From: Mycteria americana | Taxonomy: Eukaryota; Chordata; Aves; Ciconiiformes; Ciconiidae | Length of the DNA stretch: 64,000 nucleotides | Direction: 5' to 3' | Assembly (NCBI RefSeq): GCF_035582795.1 | Contig: NC_134365.1 | Span: 42,884,135 to 42,948,134 of the forward strand | Part shown: positions 1 to 13,055 of the stretch, piece by piece | Position numbering within the stretch: the first letter of the stretch is position 1 | Layout: every line of letters begins with the position of its first letter | The notes under the pieces: generated by a model | What the model was told of the DNA's origin: nothing | The model's database searches: none | Seen by the model: the letters and a program-made list of their open reading frames with translations, nothing else | Made by a program: the position numbers and the translations under genes

Positions 1-1082
1 CAGGGAGTTAAGTGATGAACTCAAACCCAGAAGAATATGTGCTTGATAAAATGTGCTATCTTGGACTCCTACAGACAGCAGCTTTTGGGCATCCAGGGCT
101 TTCCAGCATCCTAAGAAATTATACAAATTATTTAATTTTTTTCCCAAAGGCTTTGCCTTGTGTTTTCCTTATTGATTTTGTATTTCAGAGAGTAAATGAA
201 AAAAAGCAAAGGAATACTTAGAAGGGATATTCATTTTCTTCCTTGCCTCCCCCCAAAATGACACAGGTTGGCAGAATAAAGATTACTGACATTTATGGAT
301 TTATTTTTAAGATGCAAAGTTAGGTCTGATTTTTATATAAGCACCAACACACCCGCTCTGCATTTCAGAAGTTTCCAACACTCATTCTCAAAGGTAACCA
401 GAGCCGAGGAGTGACCCAAACCTTCAGCTGACGCGGCTAGAGCTGAAGGGTGGTGAAGTGTGGCTCCCACAGAGAGAAGAACAACGATCCAAAAAATGAT
501 GTGTCTAAAGATACAGCTGAATTGTTCCTCCTCTACAGGAACTGCAGCCCTTCCTCTTTTCCACTTTTCCTGCCAGCTGTGGCTCTGAAGAAGCATTTCA
601 GGCCTGTATACATTACACCAATTTACCCAGCTAAGACCCTGACCCAAGCAAAGAGAAATGATGGAGCAATTTGTCTGGCTGATGGCTGTAGAAGCAGAAG
701 TAGATGGCCATACCACAACATACTGCAATGCCACGGGGAAGCTGCTTACTCTTTTTGTATTGAGCATCACAGCTAAGCTTACTGCCCACTTCCTCAACAA
801 CTCACATTTGCTGGATACTGTTAATCTCAAGAGTAATTTCCCAGTTAAATGAGTGCTAAATACATACAATAAACAAACGTGGTTCACTCCTCTGCCCACT
901 CCCTCTCCAGCAGCAGAACCGCCAGTGCTCTCTGAGCTTCTCTGGCAGGGCGCTCGGGGAGCAGCAGCGGCTGGGGCACCTGGGCTTGGCAGAGGCACAG
1001 AGCACGCACATCCCAGCAGAACGGGAAGAGCTACGGTGCTGAGCTGGGCTGTGGGTTTCGGTTGCTGGGCTTTCCCCCAGGC

Positions 1083-1180
1083 TTGTTTGTTACCTTGGGC
1101 AAGCTATTTAACCTGCGTCCCGAGGGCCCAACCTAAAAGCAAAGTGGTGGTAATCCTTCTCAGCAACTGTGTTTCTCCTG
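1083..1180 (+). repeat. Ancient MIR-like (CORE) SINE fragment
   Basis: The segment taccttgggcaagctattta followed by acctg matches the conserved MIR central part remembered as ACCTTGGGCAAGTTACTTAACCT. A degraded match to the downstream TGTAAAATGGGGATAATA region follows (cctaaaagcaaagtggtggtaa). Both flanks have decayed beyond recognition. MIR-type relics are sparse but known in birds. The identification rests on the core box only. Confidence 0.55.
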
Positions 1181-4100
1181 GTTTTTCTGAACGTTCCTCA
1201 GGCCAGGGACTTTTTCTCACTAGAGATTGTCCCAGCCCTGATCCAAACGGGGAGCTGAACACCTGTGTGGCTCTTCTCTACTGTACCAGGCAGCACGATC
1301 CCATGCAGAGGAGTGCCCGTTCCCCTCTCCTGGTTAACTCTTCCTTACTTCCCTCTGCATCTATGCAATGACTGCTCCGATGCATTTGCATTTCAGCTGG
1401 TCTAACACTCCCAACATTATTTACTTGTGTCACTGGAAATCTAATGGCATTTCTTCTAGCACATGGAGATGTTTTCATTAACTGTGGTTAAATTCCAGCT
1501 AACGCCATTACACGATCCCTACCTTCATTGGCAATTGCAGGGCAGTTAATATTGCATTTTCATTTCTTTGTCTTCACTTCACTGTCTTTAAAAAGGAGAC
1601 AACTGTATTGTTTCAAATTGCTCTGTGCATAGCACATTCTCCTCATAGTTTTGCAAAACCTGGGAAAGCTTGTGAGATATGCTAAAGGTCAACAGAAATC
1701 TATTCCCCACGGGATAACCCTAGAGCAGCGTCTCCACTGAGATGTTTGTGGTGTAGCTTTGGGCTCTGGTGTGTACGTGAGTGTGAGTGTTCAGAGGAAG
1801 GCTGGCAACAGCCATCATGTTTTGGGAGGAGGAAAGGGACAAAGCAGCACTGGTGCTGTTGAGAGTGAATCTGGAATGCGTAGAGAAGAACGGATTTTGT
1901 ATCCTCCAAGCTAAAACAGTAAGAGGAGGCTTAGGGGGCACTGCACACAAATTTTGCACACCTCTAAAAAGTCAAACGTTATTGGAGAGCTGGATGTAGC
2001 TGTAAGCCTGGACACAGGTATGGTATGCTGTTCTGATAGCTGTAGAGAGACAGCAGCCTCTATACCTACCCCTTAGCACAAAGGGGCTACACCTCTACAC
2101 CTACCCCTCAGCAACATCACACTCCCCTTGGAGGCACCCCCTGCCCAGTGCCTCTCTCCAGGCTGGATCTCTCCAAAAGCCCAGCCCCCGCAGCCTCCAC
2201 CTGCCTTAGGGAGGCAGAGTGGTGATGAAGGTCCTTCTTTGGGATTCTTGAGGAGCAAGAAAGGCCAAAGTGCGAAGTCCTCCTCCAGCAGCCCTTTACA
2301 GCCCGTTCCTCCCCACATGAGCCCAGACAGCACGCAGTATACAGGGAGCATGGGGTGCGACCCCCCATCTTTCCTTCAGTAAATCCACTCCTGGTTATCA
2401 CAAATGAATTTTGTGGGAGGTCATAAAGCGTGGAACAAACTTTGGTCAAGGGCATCACATTTTCAGATCAAAAGTATGCACTTATATCCTGGGTAGATTA
2501 GATTAGGATTCAAGTGGTTATGGATCTGCAGTTCAGGATGCCTTTTCCTGCTCATTTTTCCCAACAGTTTCTAGAGCAGAAGTTGGATACATGCAGTAGA
2601 TGGTGGGTTTCCTGAAGGCACGCTATAATCTTTCCCGTATAGACAATGGAGTCAAGATGCCTAACATCAGAGCCAGAATGGTGCTTCATTGCTGTCATCC
2701 GTGATGGCTAATCCCTTCTGAGGCTCGTGGACTCAGCTAGGTACGATTCACTGAGCTGTTCTGATTTACAGCTGCAGTTAATTTTATTTTAGGCAGGTGA
2801 TTGCTCGTTCTGTTTCACTGACTTCCCATTCCCAGATTTTGGAAGACCACAATGGCTTTTTATGCTAATTGGACTCCGCTTCCTCAGATTCTCACACAAA
2901 CATTTAGCACAAAATACAGACTGCTCTTTCCTCAGCCATCTGGCAGAGAAGCTGAAACCAACAATTTTCCAAGTCAAAAATCAGACATCTGAAAATAATG
3001 TTAATGTATTCTAGATCCTTTATATTCTATCCCTTTATATATACTGAACAAGTCAACAGGCAAGTTGGAATATGAAGAACGGGCTGTAGGAAGGGCATAC
3101 CATTCCTCTTGCCCTTCAGCATCCCCAGTCAGACTAAGGCTGCACGATTAGGAACTCAAATCCACCCTCCCCTCGAAAGGCAATACTTCCTGCAGCCCAG
3201 CATCTGCTACACCAAAGATCAGGTGAGGGAACTGGGTTTTCTTTAATGGATGTATGCTGACAAGCAGAAATTAACATGTATACTTAAATACACACATGCA
3301 TATGCACACTTCTATGCCCAGGATGTGGATCGTTGTTTGCTGTCACCACATTACATCCTGCTTGCCTTGGTAACAAAGCCTTTCTAGCTAAAATAATTTG
3401 TAAGTCACATAGTCTACACCTTTATCAGTCAGGGCTGGAGAGCCTGCCTTGCTAGTGTAACAGACTCCCGTTTCCTGGAAGACAGAGGGCTTAGATAAAG
3501 CTGGCAGGAGGGAGAATGATAAGACAAATTACTGACTTGTGAAATGGTTGCTTCTTTCGTGTGACACAGCTAACAGAGGACACAGAGAACCTGATTTCAG
3601 CTTCCTGGAGCCCCCAGCCATCCCAAGGCACAGCAACAACGGGAGGAGGAAGCCACCACTGTGTTTAACACCAGCGACGTTCCGAGAGGTAAACAAAACT
3701 GCGCTCTGCATTCAAGGCACACAACTCCAAAGGATGTATACAATACGTGCACGATAAGCCTGCACTGTATATGTATTTGTGCTTCTCATATTTACCTGCA
3801 TAACGCAATATAGTCCCCGTATAGTCCACAGATGTCAACTGTGTGTCCACCGGGAATTCTGCTTCTGCAGGACTTTTCCAAAGAAGAATAGCCCTGTAAA
3901 ATAGTTAATGGGACAATCACACTAGTATCGAATGATGAGGACTAAGAAACTGCCCAAGAGCAAGAGAATTAACATTTGGCAGAATCTTTTTCATCCCAGA
4001 CCAGTCTCTAAATGAAAGACTGCCTTCACACAGAGGACCACTGTAGTGGAAGAATATGTAAACTCTATCTGATCATCTCTCCAGCAAAAAGATATTTTTT

Positions 4101-5612
4101 TTATTTTTTAAATTTAAACAAACACTTTTAAAAAAAGTTTTCCTGGCTCAGCTTTTCTAAAACATCTACTGCAAGATCGGTGCTTGATACTGTCATTCAC
4201 AGTATGTGGCACTTTTTCCCATGAGTCCCACTTGCCAGCAAAAGTATGCAGAGAAGAAACCCAGTCTACTCCACAATACTTTTATGCTTATCCCACAGTT
4301 TCTGTATGCGGTCATCCAAAAGGCTCATGAACAAACAATTACAGACAGTAGTTTCTGCATTTCCAACTTCCATTCCCCGTTCTCTGTGAATGTGTTAAAC
4401 CAGCACCACGGCACGCTGGCAGGAGTACACAGTCTGCCAAGTAAATCTGAAGGGTTAAATTCCTGCTGAGATGGTGGGCGTTTCCGTGTGCTGGGGACCT
4501 ACTGGTACCTCTCCATTATCATTGTACCCCTTCTTCGGTAACAATAAGACAACTATTGAAAGGAAACAACACCCTCTTTGTCAACATGACTTTGCTGTTA
4601 GAATGGTTTTCATAGCTTAAAAAATGCTGGGCAAAATTGATCTCAGAGGAGGATATCATGCCTGTCCAGCCGGCAAGGATAGATTACCATCAGCTTTCAA
4701 AAGCAGCAGTGTATCTTTTCCAGCCCTGTGAGCCAAGCAGATGGATGCCTGGATGGATGGTGTGGGGGTAGCCATAGTAACCATCATCCCGTGAAGCTCC
4801 TGCTCACATCTCTCTTTCTATCACAGCTGGGGAGAAAAGCCAACAGCCCGCCGCCGGGGTGCAGATATCCGGTCAGACCTTCGCCTCTCAGATCCAGCTG
4901 GGGTTTCCATTCCTCTTCAGCAATTTTATAATCTCACCTTACTTGTCTACGCTTTATGGATCGTGAGTAAAATTCAGTCCCAGGGGAAGATCCCTCGAGC
5001 AAGCGGCTTCCCGGCTGCTGCAGCCCATGTTGTGGGTGAAAGCGTGCTGGCGGCTTCCTCCCCCCACCAGGACCAGGAAGCCCCTCAGCCTCCCCCGAGC
5101 CAGGCAAGCACCTCCATCTCTCTTGAACTCACCTAGAGTACTGCATGGCATGTGAAGAGAGATCAGGGTTGACCCAGATCGCACCCTGTGTGCAGCCCGT
5201 CAGCCAGCATTCATCGAGAAGCACAGGGCTACGAGCAGCTTTGTGCTGTACCCGTCCCCATGGGAGCTGGCTGGAGGGTGCTCTCAAGCAGACATCACCC
5301 TGGCTTTTCAGAGGGGATAACAGCCCAGGGTGCTGCAGCCTGAACAGCAGCTGCTAGGCTTGGATGCAGGAGAAGGCTGCTCTGCCAATGACGGACGGTA
5401 TTATCCACCCTCATCTTTCACTTAAGGTTTTATCATCATTTCCATCAAGGGCAAAAGTCTCTTCTCAAAGCAAAATTTAGTGGCACCTGAGGCAACTCAA
5501 CTAACTACCCTGGATGCACTCAGAAAGGTATTTTCAATTTTAAAACGTGCCTGTTGGAAAGCAAATATAATAACTCGTATTAAGTTGGGCGACCAAAGCC
5601 TGCACCTGTTTC
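1181..5612. other. Intergenic, no gene recognised
   Basis: Only short open frames without recognisable domains. Apart from one local duplication near 2.1 kb and an A/T-rich low-complexity stretch at about 4,090-4,140, nothing specific was seen. Likewise, bases 1-1082 hold no recognised feature. Confidence 0.6.
2057..2113 (+). repeat. Two 22-bp direct repeats separated by 13 bases
   Basis: The 22-bp segments at 2057-2078 and 2092-2113 differ at only two positions. Both begin cctcta and end with cctacccct(t/c)agca-like sequence. They look like a local duplication. No function is evident. Confidence 0.75.
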
Positions 5613-6295
5613 AGAACCACAGAATAACTGAGGCTGGAACTGGCCTCTGGAGACCATCTAGTCCCATCCCCTCATCACTGTCCTTTTACATAGCCTGTAC
5701 TTCATCAATTTTTCTGTGAGGATGTTATGGGAGACAGTGTTGAAAGCCTTGCTAAAGTCAAGATAAACAACATTCTGCTCTCTGCTCACCCACTGAGCCA
5801 ATCAATTCACTGTAGAAGGCTACTGGCATGGTCAGGCATGATCTTCCCTTCGTAAATCCATGCTCACTACTCCCAGTCACCTTCTTGTCCTCCATACATT
5901 TGGAAATGATTCCTAGGCGGATTTACTCCATCACCTTCCCAGGGATCAAGGCGAGACTGACTGGCCTGTAATTCCCTGCATCTTCCTTCATGCCCTTCTT
6001 GAAGAAGGCAGGACATTTGCTTTCTTCCAGTCCTCAGTAAGCTCCCCCAGTTGCTGTGGCCCTTCAATGATAATTGAGACTGGCCTCACAATGACATTGG
6101 CAGCTCTGTCAACACTTATGACTGCATCTGTCAGGTGCCATAGACTTCTGTGTGCCCAGTTGGTTTAAATGTTCTCTAACCTGATCCTTCTCCACCAAGG
6201 GTCTTTCTTGCTCTAGACTTTCTCCATGGTTTCAGGGACCTGAATTCCTGAAGGCAAATCTTATCTGTGAAGACCAAGTGAGTGAATGCATGAAG
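5613..6295 (-). mobile_element. CR1 LINE fragment, 3' part of ORF2 and 3' end, internally deleted
   Basis: The plus strand begins with the reverse complement of the avian CR1 3' end (cacagaataactgagg, then ggcctctggagaccatctag). Upstream of it in element orientation is reverse-transcriptase coding sequence. At 5768-5700 the minus strand encodes VYLDFSKAFNTVSHN followed by ILTEKLMK, the palm motif A region. Further 5' a GNYRPVSL segment is readable, followed by PGKVME. The element has lost the region between the RT palm and the terminal 3'UTR: the sequence passes from KLMKYRLCK almost directly into the CR1 tail near 5,685. Scattered stops and small indels show it is inactive and old. It is also 5'-truncated near 6,295, as is usual for CR1. 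Confidence 0.92.
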
Positions 6296-7338
6296 ACCTG
6301 TGAGCGTCTGCAGCCTCATAGCGCAAACTTGCTTGAATCGACATGCGTTTGCTTTGTTTGAAGAAACTCTGAAAACCAGACCTAAGTCATAATCATATTA
6401 AGTGATTGCCAGCTACTGCTGGTGACCTGATCTACCTTCAGGAGCTTAATTTGCACAGCAGTCACCTGGAGTCAGTCGGTATTGCTCCCTGCAACTCCAC
6501 CCTTCAAACAGTTCTTGGACCTCCGCCAAAACAAAATTAAAACACTTCCCATTCAGTTTTGTGAACTGCAAGAACTTGTTAATTTTAAAGCTCGATGACA
6601 ATGAGTAGATTAGGTTAAACAGCCTGTTTTGAACAGCCTAATCCAAGTGTTCCCAGCACACAACTTCAAATACCATTGACTTTATTAGCATGCACTGCAA
6701 GAGAAGCTATAAATCACTGAATGTATTACGGTTGTCACCTCCTTCCTTCTCACCCTTGTGAAGATCTGGAATTGGCTAAAACATGCCAGGTTTACGAGTG
6801 GGAAGAGAGCAGGTAAAGGGAGTTGGAAACCATCCATCATCACCTCGCAGAGCAGCAGGCACCCCATCCGAGGGGAAGGGCAGGGGCTGCACAGCCCCGT
6901 TCACCCATCAACGCCATGGTTGCATGCAGCCCTCCTGCTGCCAGCACACGCACCCTGGTGCATGCTGTCCCCCACAGACTTACAATTAGATAAACAGCTA
7001 AATGTTTAGATTTATTTGTGTGTTTACTTTGCAAGGTACACATCTGAAATCAAGTCCCCTCACATTAGTGGAATGGCTTTTTTTGCCTTACTCTTTTGTT
7101 TCTCCTCTCCCCCCTTCACCTGAGTCTTGCAAAATTACATTTGTGAAGCACAGAGGTATTAAGCAGGGAGCACTGTGAAAATAAAGGCTTACAAAGAAAT
7201 GAATAATTCTGTATTCATAGCAGGGCTTGAATAATGTCCCTAGAACCACACACTGAGAAAGGAGAAAACCAAATATTGAACAGCTGCTCATTAGAAAAGC
7301 ACCAGCCATCCTGAGCCCTGAAAAGACACAGGAGTCCT

Positions 7339-7353
7339 GGGGGGGGGGGGGGG
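7339..7353 (+). repeat. Poly-G run of 15
   Basis: Fifteen uninterrupted G residues on the plus strand. Long G homopolymers are rare in vertebrate DNA because they form quadruplexes and sequence poorly, so the exact length should be treated as uncertain. Confidence 0.9.
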
Positions 7354-9010
7354 AACACTGCGTGACCATGTAATTAAAGGCTCTATCAGAGTGTCCCAGG
7401 GGGCTGCAGCAAGGCTACCCAGGCTTTGCAAACCTGGCACTCTTAAAATGCAATCGCTGGTCATTTTTTGGGGTCAAAAAACAGGAATCCAACCCCCCCA
7501 AGCCACAAATTGTGCTGTGCATGGTTCCAGGGACACCTTCCAGGGGGCAGTCGGGACCTCTGCCACTTGAGCCAACAGGAGAGCTGGCAACAGCGTGTTT
7601 GACATCCTCTCGCTCTTACGCAGAGCTGGGTTGAGACGCTTTGTGCTGGCACATATCTGGGTTCCTCCAACATTTGCCAGCAGTAAAAGGACCCTGAAGT
7701 GCCAGACAGTGGTGTGGCTCTCTGGGCATGTTGGTGAGGCCGGTGGTGGGTTTCCATGTGCCTTCCCTGCACAAGTATACAATTCTGCCAGGATGTTTTA
7801 ACACAGCCAAAATAATACGCTCCCCTCTGGCTCCATTCTTGAAAACAGTGGAACTACTTTGGCAGCAATTTAAAAATGAAAAATCAGCTTCAGACAGATA
7901 CTCAACATGAAAAATATCATGTCTGATGGGTATATCTGGCACAGCCATCAGCAGTCTACAAAAGAGGTTCATAACAGAAGCATTGAGCAAATACATTACC
8001 AGCCCTGACCTAAAATACTACTGTTCAAATTGAGAAGCCATGATTTTACTGTTGTTTTTGTGGAATACAGGTGCTTAGAGGGCATGACTGATCTCCAGAT
8101 GTGTTGGAGAAGGAAGAGCGATTGCTGTTGGATTGTAATCACTCCCAAAGCTTTCTGCAGAGAAACACCAGAAAAGGAGGCATTTTTGTAATCTACTGAG
8201 ATATAAGAATACCACAAACACGGACCAGCAGAACAGACTTTCTGAGCCTGTAGTTATCCTGCAATAATTTTGACTCAGGTTAATTGAAACTTAGCTTTAA
8301 AAGCTAATGAAGCCAAAATGAAAAAGGATCCACTGGAAAATTGTCAGGAATAAAAAAAACCCATGAAGCTTCTGCTCTTATTTTCTGTGTTTAGTTTTCC
8401 TCCTTGAAGCTCTGCACTGCACTTTTCAGGCTATACAAACCATTGACACCTCTGTCATACCTAATCCTGTCTTCTGTGGCTTCAGCGGTAGCTTTTAGCC
8501 TACGGCCCGACCTGGGAAGGTGCAAAACCCCCTTTCTGCAGGGATGAGTAGGAGGAAAATCGTTCTTTGGAAATTCCCCCTCTCCAACATGTGAGATTTA
8601 TCTCCTGCTTGCCCAGGCCCCCCGAGGAGGCACCCCAATGGCCCCCGATGGCTCCAGGGGAGCCAATTCTTGCCATAGCACTGCACCCCTCTTGCCTCCG
8701 GACATTTCCAGTCCACTCCCGCCTGTCTCAGCTTGGTTATCCACTCTGAGCCAAAGCCTTGTCTTCTGTGGCTCTCCTCTGAGTCACCCGCGCAGCTCCG
8801 GTGCCTTGTGTTGAAGGCAACAAATTTCATGCAGAAATTTCTGGGTTTTTTTTTCCTTCCTTTTGCCTTCTCCCTTCCCCTGTAGTTCCTTTATCAGCGT
8901 GAGTTATGAACCTGCAGAGATGTTCTGCGCCTACAGATTTCCTGTGTGACTAGCTTTAATGTAAGGGAGTAAATACTGCAGGTCTGTCTACTAGTATGAA
9001 TAAGTAGAAG

Positions 9011-9068
9011 TGTGTGTATATATATCCCTATACACCAATATAATTATATGTGTATAGAGAGAGAGAGA
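9011..9068. repeat. Mixed (TG)n/(TA)n/(GA)n microsatellite
   Basis: A run tgtgtgtatatatat at 9011-9025 is followed by AT-rich DNA and then an (AG) run at 9056-9068. Between them the perfect 8-bp inverted repeat ctatacac / gtgtatag lies at 9028-9035 and 9050-9057. Confidence 0.85.
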
Positions 9069-9309
9069 ACAATATAAGTACACATAATTACAAGTATGTA
9101 ACTATAATGGAATAGTGTGAATCTAGTGGAAAATTTCTTTTTTAAAAAATATTAAGCTTCTAGATTTCACTAATGCATTGAGTATCTAGAAAAACAGCCA
9201 AAATGCCCATTTTAAAACCAAAATAAAAAACCACAGACTTCCTGTTTGGTTCAAATAACTGGGCGAAACAGAGTTTCCCCAAGATAAGGTTATTTGCTTT
9301 TGGGAACAA

Positions 9310-9640
9310 AAGCCTGTGTTTGCCTTGAACACGAGTGCCGACGCTGTCTCTGGGCAGCTGATGCCGCAGCCCCGGCGGAAGCAGATGGCAGCCGGCGCTC
9401 CCCGGCACAGCTTTGATCTGCGCCGACTGGTCCCTCCAAAATAGCTCTGCACCGGAGGTCTTCGCTTCTGCGTGGAGTGGGGATATTGTCAGATCCCACT
9501 GGAGACCAGAGCATGTTCACAACCCCACCCGCGCCCCCCGAGAGCCAGGCATCTGTCTGCACCGGCGTGCAGGGGGATACATTAGCAGACCAAAGTGGCG
9601 GGGGGATGCGCTGCCGGGGTGAGAGCCTTCCAGAGAGACG
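9310..9640. other. Small CpG-rich patch
   Basis: CpG becomes frequent between about 9,327 and 9,620 (for example gccgacgctg, cccggcggaa, ctgcgccgactg) within otherwise AT-rich DNA. No gene, repeat or splice structure was recognised. It may be a decayed CpG island or a distal element. Confidence 0.3.
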
Positions 9641-11029
9641 AGTTATTTCGTAGGCACCTTGCAAATATTGGGTGCCGCCACGCATTTGTCTTCTGCATCA
9701 ACGCATGGTTTACCTCAGCCACGCAAGACACAGGTGAGATCCAGCCCCAGTACAGCTGGCTAACTAATGCAACACAAACCATGCTAAAGAGGCAAAGCGT
9801 ATCTCAGCAACAGACTCCAGTGGGCCAGGGTGCCCGCTGGTTTGCATCAGTTCAGCTCTAGGAGTCACCAGGCTGCTGTATTTGTACCAGGTGAGAATCA
9901 GATGCAATAATTAGCAGTAAGCCTCCAATGTACCGTGAAAAAAAAATTATCTGTGTCCAGGTCGTGAATAAATTACTTCTCAGTATATGTACACCTGTGG
10001 GAAATAAATATGCTTTGGAGTTTTTTCTGGAGCCCTCAAGAAAGAGAATGAATATCTATGTTATGGTACAAAAAACCACCACCAAAAATCCCATTATTAC
10101 CAAACTCTAAACTTTTGGGACCCAAAATCCAATCCCTTTTGAAAGCGCGAGAGAACTCAAGCTGCCCACTGCCTCACAGGCATTTATGCCTGGATTTTTC
10201 TTCCCCTTAAAAGAGATGCATAAGGAATATACCAAGACATCTCTCCTTCAAACTACACGCTACTCTCAGAATTGCAGGTGATTGTCATTTTGTTGTTATT
10301 GCTGCTTTGTACCACCAAGGCAGCTGGATGCAGAGTTAGGTTGGTGTATTAATTAACTTTTAAATAAAAAGCGCACTCGCGTTTGACTGGAACACCTTGC
10401 TCCAACCTCATGTTTGAGTCTGTTTGAGGTGTAAGCTGGCTTCCAGGGAGTTGCATCTACTCATGTCAGGGCTCCATTTTGTCCTTTAGAGAATGAGAAG
10501 ATACAGTTATGAACTGTGAGTATTGAGAGGATGGAGACATTGCCAGACTTCTGCCCCGGGAAGGGGCCAGCAGGGAAAAATCCAACCAAGCAGCAGCAGT
10601 TGCTGACATGCCTTCCCCTCAACCCCTGTATGTATACTGACTCCTTGCGAGCACAAGTAAGGTAATATTTAAGAGACTATTACCATCTCACCTCCACCTT
10701 ACCACGCTTGCACACCCCTCGTACACTGGACAAAATGGCAGGTCCAGGATGGGGAGGACTCTATGGCTTCCCATACCACCATCTTCATGTCTTCTCAGGA
10801 GAAAGAGAGTTTTTCTGAGAATTGCAGCTGTATTTCATTGTTTGTAACTTAAATACAATAACGTCCCTCACTTTCCCCTTCCCTGCCTTCACAAAAAAAA
10901 AAAAAGGCACCATTTTCAACCCAGCTGCAAACACAAATGCACCTTATTTGTATCACCTGTTTCTCAGGTGAGAAAGCAAATTCAGGTTATCTGCCGGATG
11001 CCAGCCTGCTGAAGTTGATTGCGGTGCTT

Positions 11030-11140
11030 GTTAGCCCAAAGCCTGGCCCTGTTGCACTCCCCCACATAATTGCCACTGACTTCAAATGGGTCCCAGGTCT
11101 GGCATAATGACTCCTGCAGGCTTGGCACCAGGCTTTAAAT
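11030..11140. repeat. Ancient sauropsid-type interspersed repeat fragment (unnamed)
   Basis: The stretch contains ccactgacttcaaatgggtc and, further on, gactcctgcaggcttggcac followed by caggc. This resembles a motif pair I remember from reptile and bird repeats: TTGACTTCAATGGG, then GACTGCAGGATTGGGCCC. Two similar fragments lie near 43.3 and 50.7 kb. I cannot assign the family with certainty. Confidence 0.4.
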
Positions 11141-12984
11141 CACTGTACAAAGTCACTTGAGAAGCTGTCGGCAGTCAGAAATGAGTCATTAGTATGCTGC
11201 CAACACAGTATTCAGTGACAAAACCCAGCTGCCACTGTAGTCAAGAATGCATTTTCTTTAGTACTACTGTAAGTCTTATTAGCATAGAAATCAAGTGTAT
11301 GTATGTAATTGAATTTCTTTGTCGCATCCTAGTATGAGATTTTCCATCAATCCTGATTGTTACTAAATTTGAACTAACAGCCCATATTTGCACTTAAGCA
11401 ACATCTGAAAGAGGACGACACAAAGAAAGACTTTCCTAAGTCAACACATCCTAGAAAACAGCAGCTGCGCAAAGGCAGAGGCAAGCAATATTTCATTTTC
11501 CTCCCCATAGCACCCTATCTTTTGGCAGCTCTGCTTTAAAACTGGGTTCTGCTGGCAGCCTCGCATCTTCCGTCTGAAGAAAAGAGCTGCGATGCAGCCT
11601 GTGCGAGAGCAGGGGCTGTCCCCAGCAGGAGGGTCTGTCTGTCAGGATGTTGCAGTGCCAGTTACTGTTGATTAGGAAGTGAGATAATACCGTAGGTACA
11701 GTTCATTTTAGGTCACTGATTAAACTCAGCTCCTGGAAAAGAAAGAAGTAATAAAGCCAAGAGGGGAATACCAAAAGTGTTTAGGAGCATAATTTCAGGA
11801 TTAACTTCACTAACATAGGAATGACTCTTCAGAAGCAAAATGAGCCTCAGAAACAGAGATACAGGGGTTGTCTCTGCGGGTCTGGGATGTGCTGGGGGTG
11901 GGTGAGGACTGACTACCCGAGCCTGGACTGAGAAGGTGGTGATTTCAGTGGTTATTTCTGAGGGGACTATATTAATCCAGATGAACCACATAGCCATATT
12001 TTCCTATATTTTCCAAGCATAACTGTGGTCAAAACCACAGACACCTGACGAGGTGGAAAAAGATGGTGAGCGAGGAAATTAAATATCCCCTCCCTGTTAC
12101 AGATGGTCATTGCAGAGCTTGATTGGGTTGTGTTGCTAACGACTGTGCTGTGAACACGTCCCTCCAGCTTTGCTATTAAAACAACGCGTCACCAAGGTCA
12201 CTGTCCAAGCAATCTACAAAGCCATCAGTCCTTACCCATGAAGTCAAGCAACCAAGTCTCGTAACCCCCAGGCAGCCTAGCTCCAGAAGGAGGCAGGAGC
12301 CAGGGTACAAGACGGATCCAAGGATCCAAAGTAGAGTCACTCTGTAAAATTTCACAGTTCAATCTATCGCAAGATCCTGACATGAACCAGTTTCACCCTA
12401 GACGGCCACAGAGTTTCAGGAAACATGACTGTTACTCCTACAGCTCTCAGGGCTTTTGCAAAGCAGGATTTTGCTCCTGGATTTTTTTTTAATAGCGATA
12501 AATGCAACTAAATAGAGGCAATGGGGGCAGAATAACTGCTGATGTTGGATGCTCTGTAAGTGACAGATCATAGTCGGATTTTTCCCACTACATCGCAATG
12601 CCATGTAATACTGTTATTATGAAACGGATATCATCACCCACTGCTGGGAGTGGGCAGACACAGAGTTCACTTCAGGGTCCAAAATTTCCCACTGAATTTT
12701 TTCTTCCTCAAGCAATAAGCCCCAAGATCAGGACTCTTCTGAATCAGTCGGAAGGAAGGAGTGAGGTCCTTCCTCCCCTGCCACAATACAACAGTAAAAC
12801 AGAAACCAAGAAACACCCGGGAGCAGCTAATTCCCACCATGAGCCATGGTCCCTAGCCTCAGCTTCCACTGTGCAGCCCTGGGATGAGGGCAGGCTGGAG
12901 TTTCCCTTTGGAGAATCACGGGGAATGGCGGGAGTGGGTAGGCTGTGTGTGGGTAGCATTAGCTTTTCACTAGAGTTTCCATCC

Positions 12985-13055
12985 ATGCTGCTGATTAATT
13001 GCACCACCTTGGTCAAATCATGTAGCTGTGTCTCCCTTTGGACCTCTATAAAACC
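12985..13055 (+). repeat. Possible MIR-like SINE fragment
   Basis: The sequence caccttggtcaaatcatgta, then ctgtgtctccctttggacct and ctataaaa, follows the order of the MIR core: ACCTTGGGCAAG, CTCTGTGCCTCAGTTTCC, TCATCTGTAAAA. There are several mismatches and one small gap. It is weaker than the copy near 1.1 kb and could be chance similarity. Confidence 0.35.

Larger units (their letters stand above)
6296..11029. other. Intergenic, no gene recognised
   Basis: Contains a G15 run, a small microsatellite and a CpG-rich patch near 9.3-9.6 kb. Open frames here overlap on both strands and match nothing I know. Confidence 0.6.

Noticed and set aside
333-998. 221-codon minus-strand open frame
   Set aside because: No known domain. 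Overlapped by open frames on the plus strand; looks like chance.
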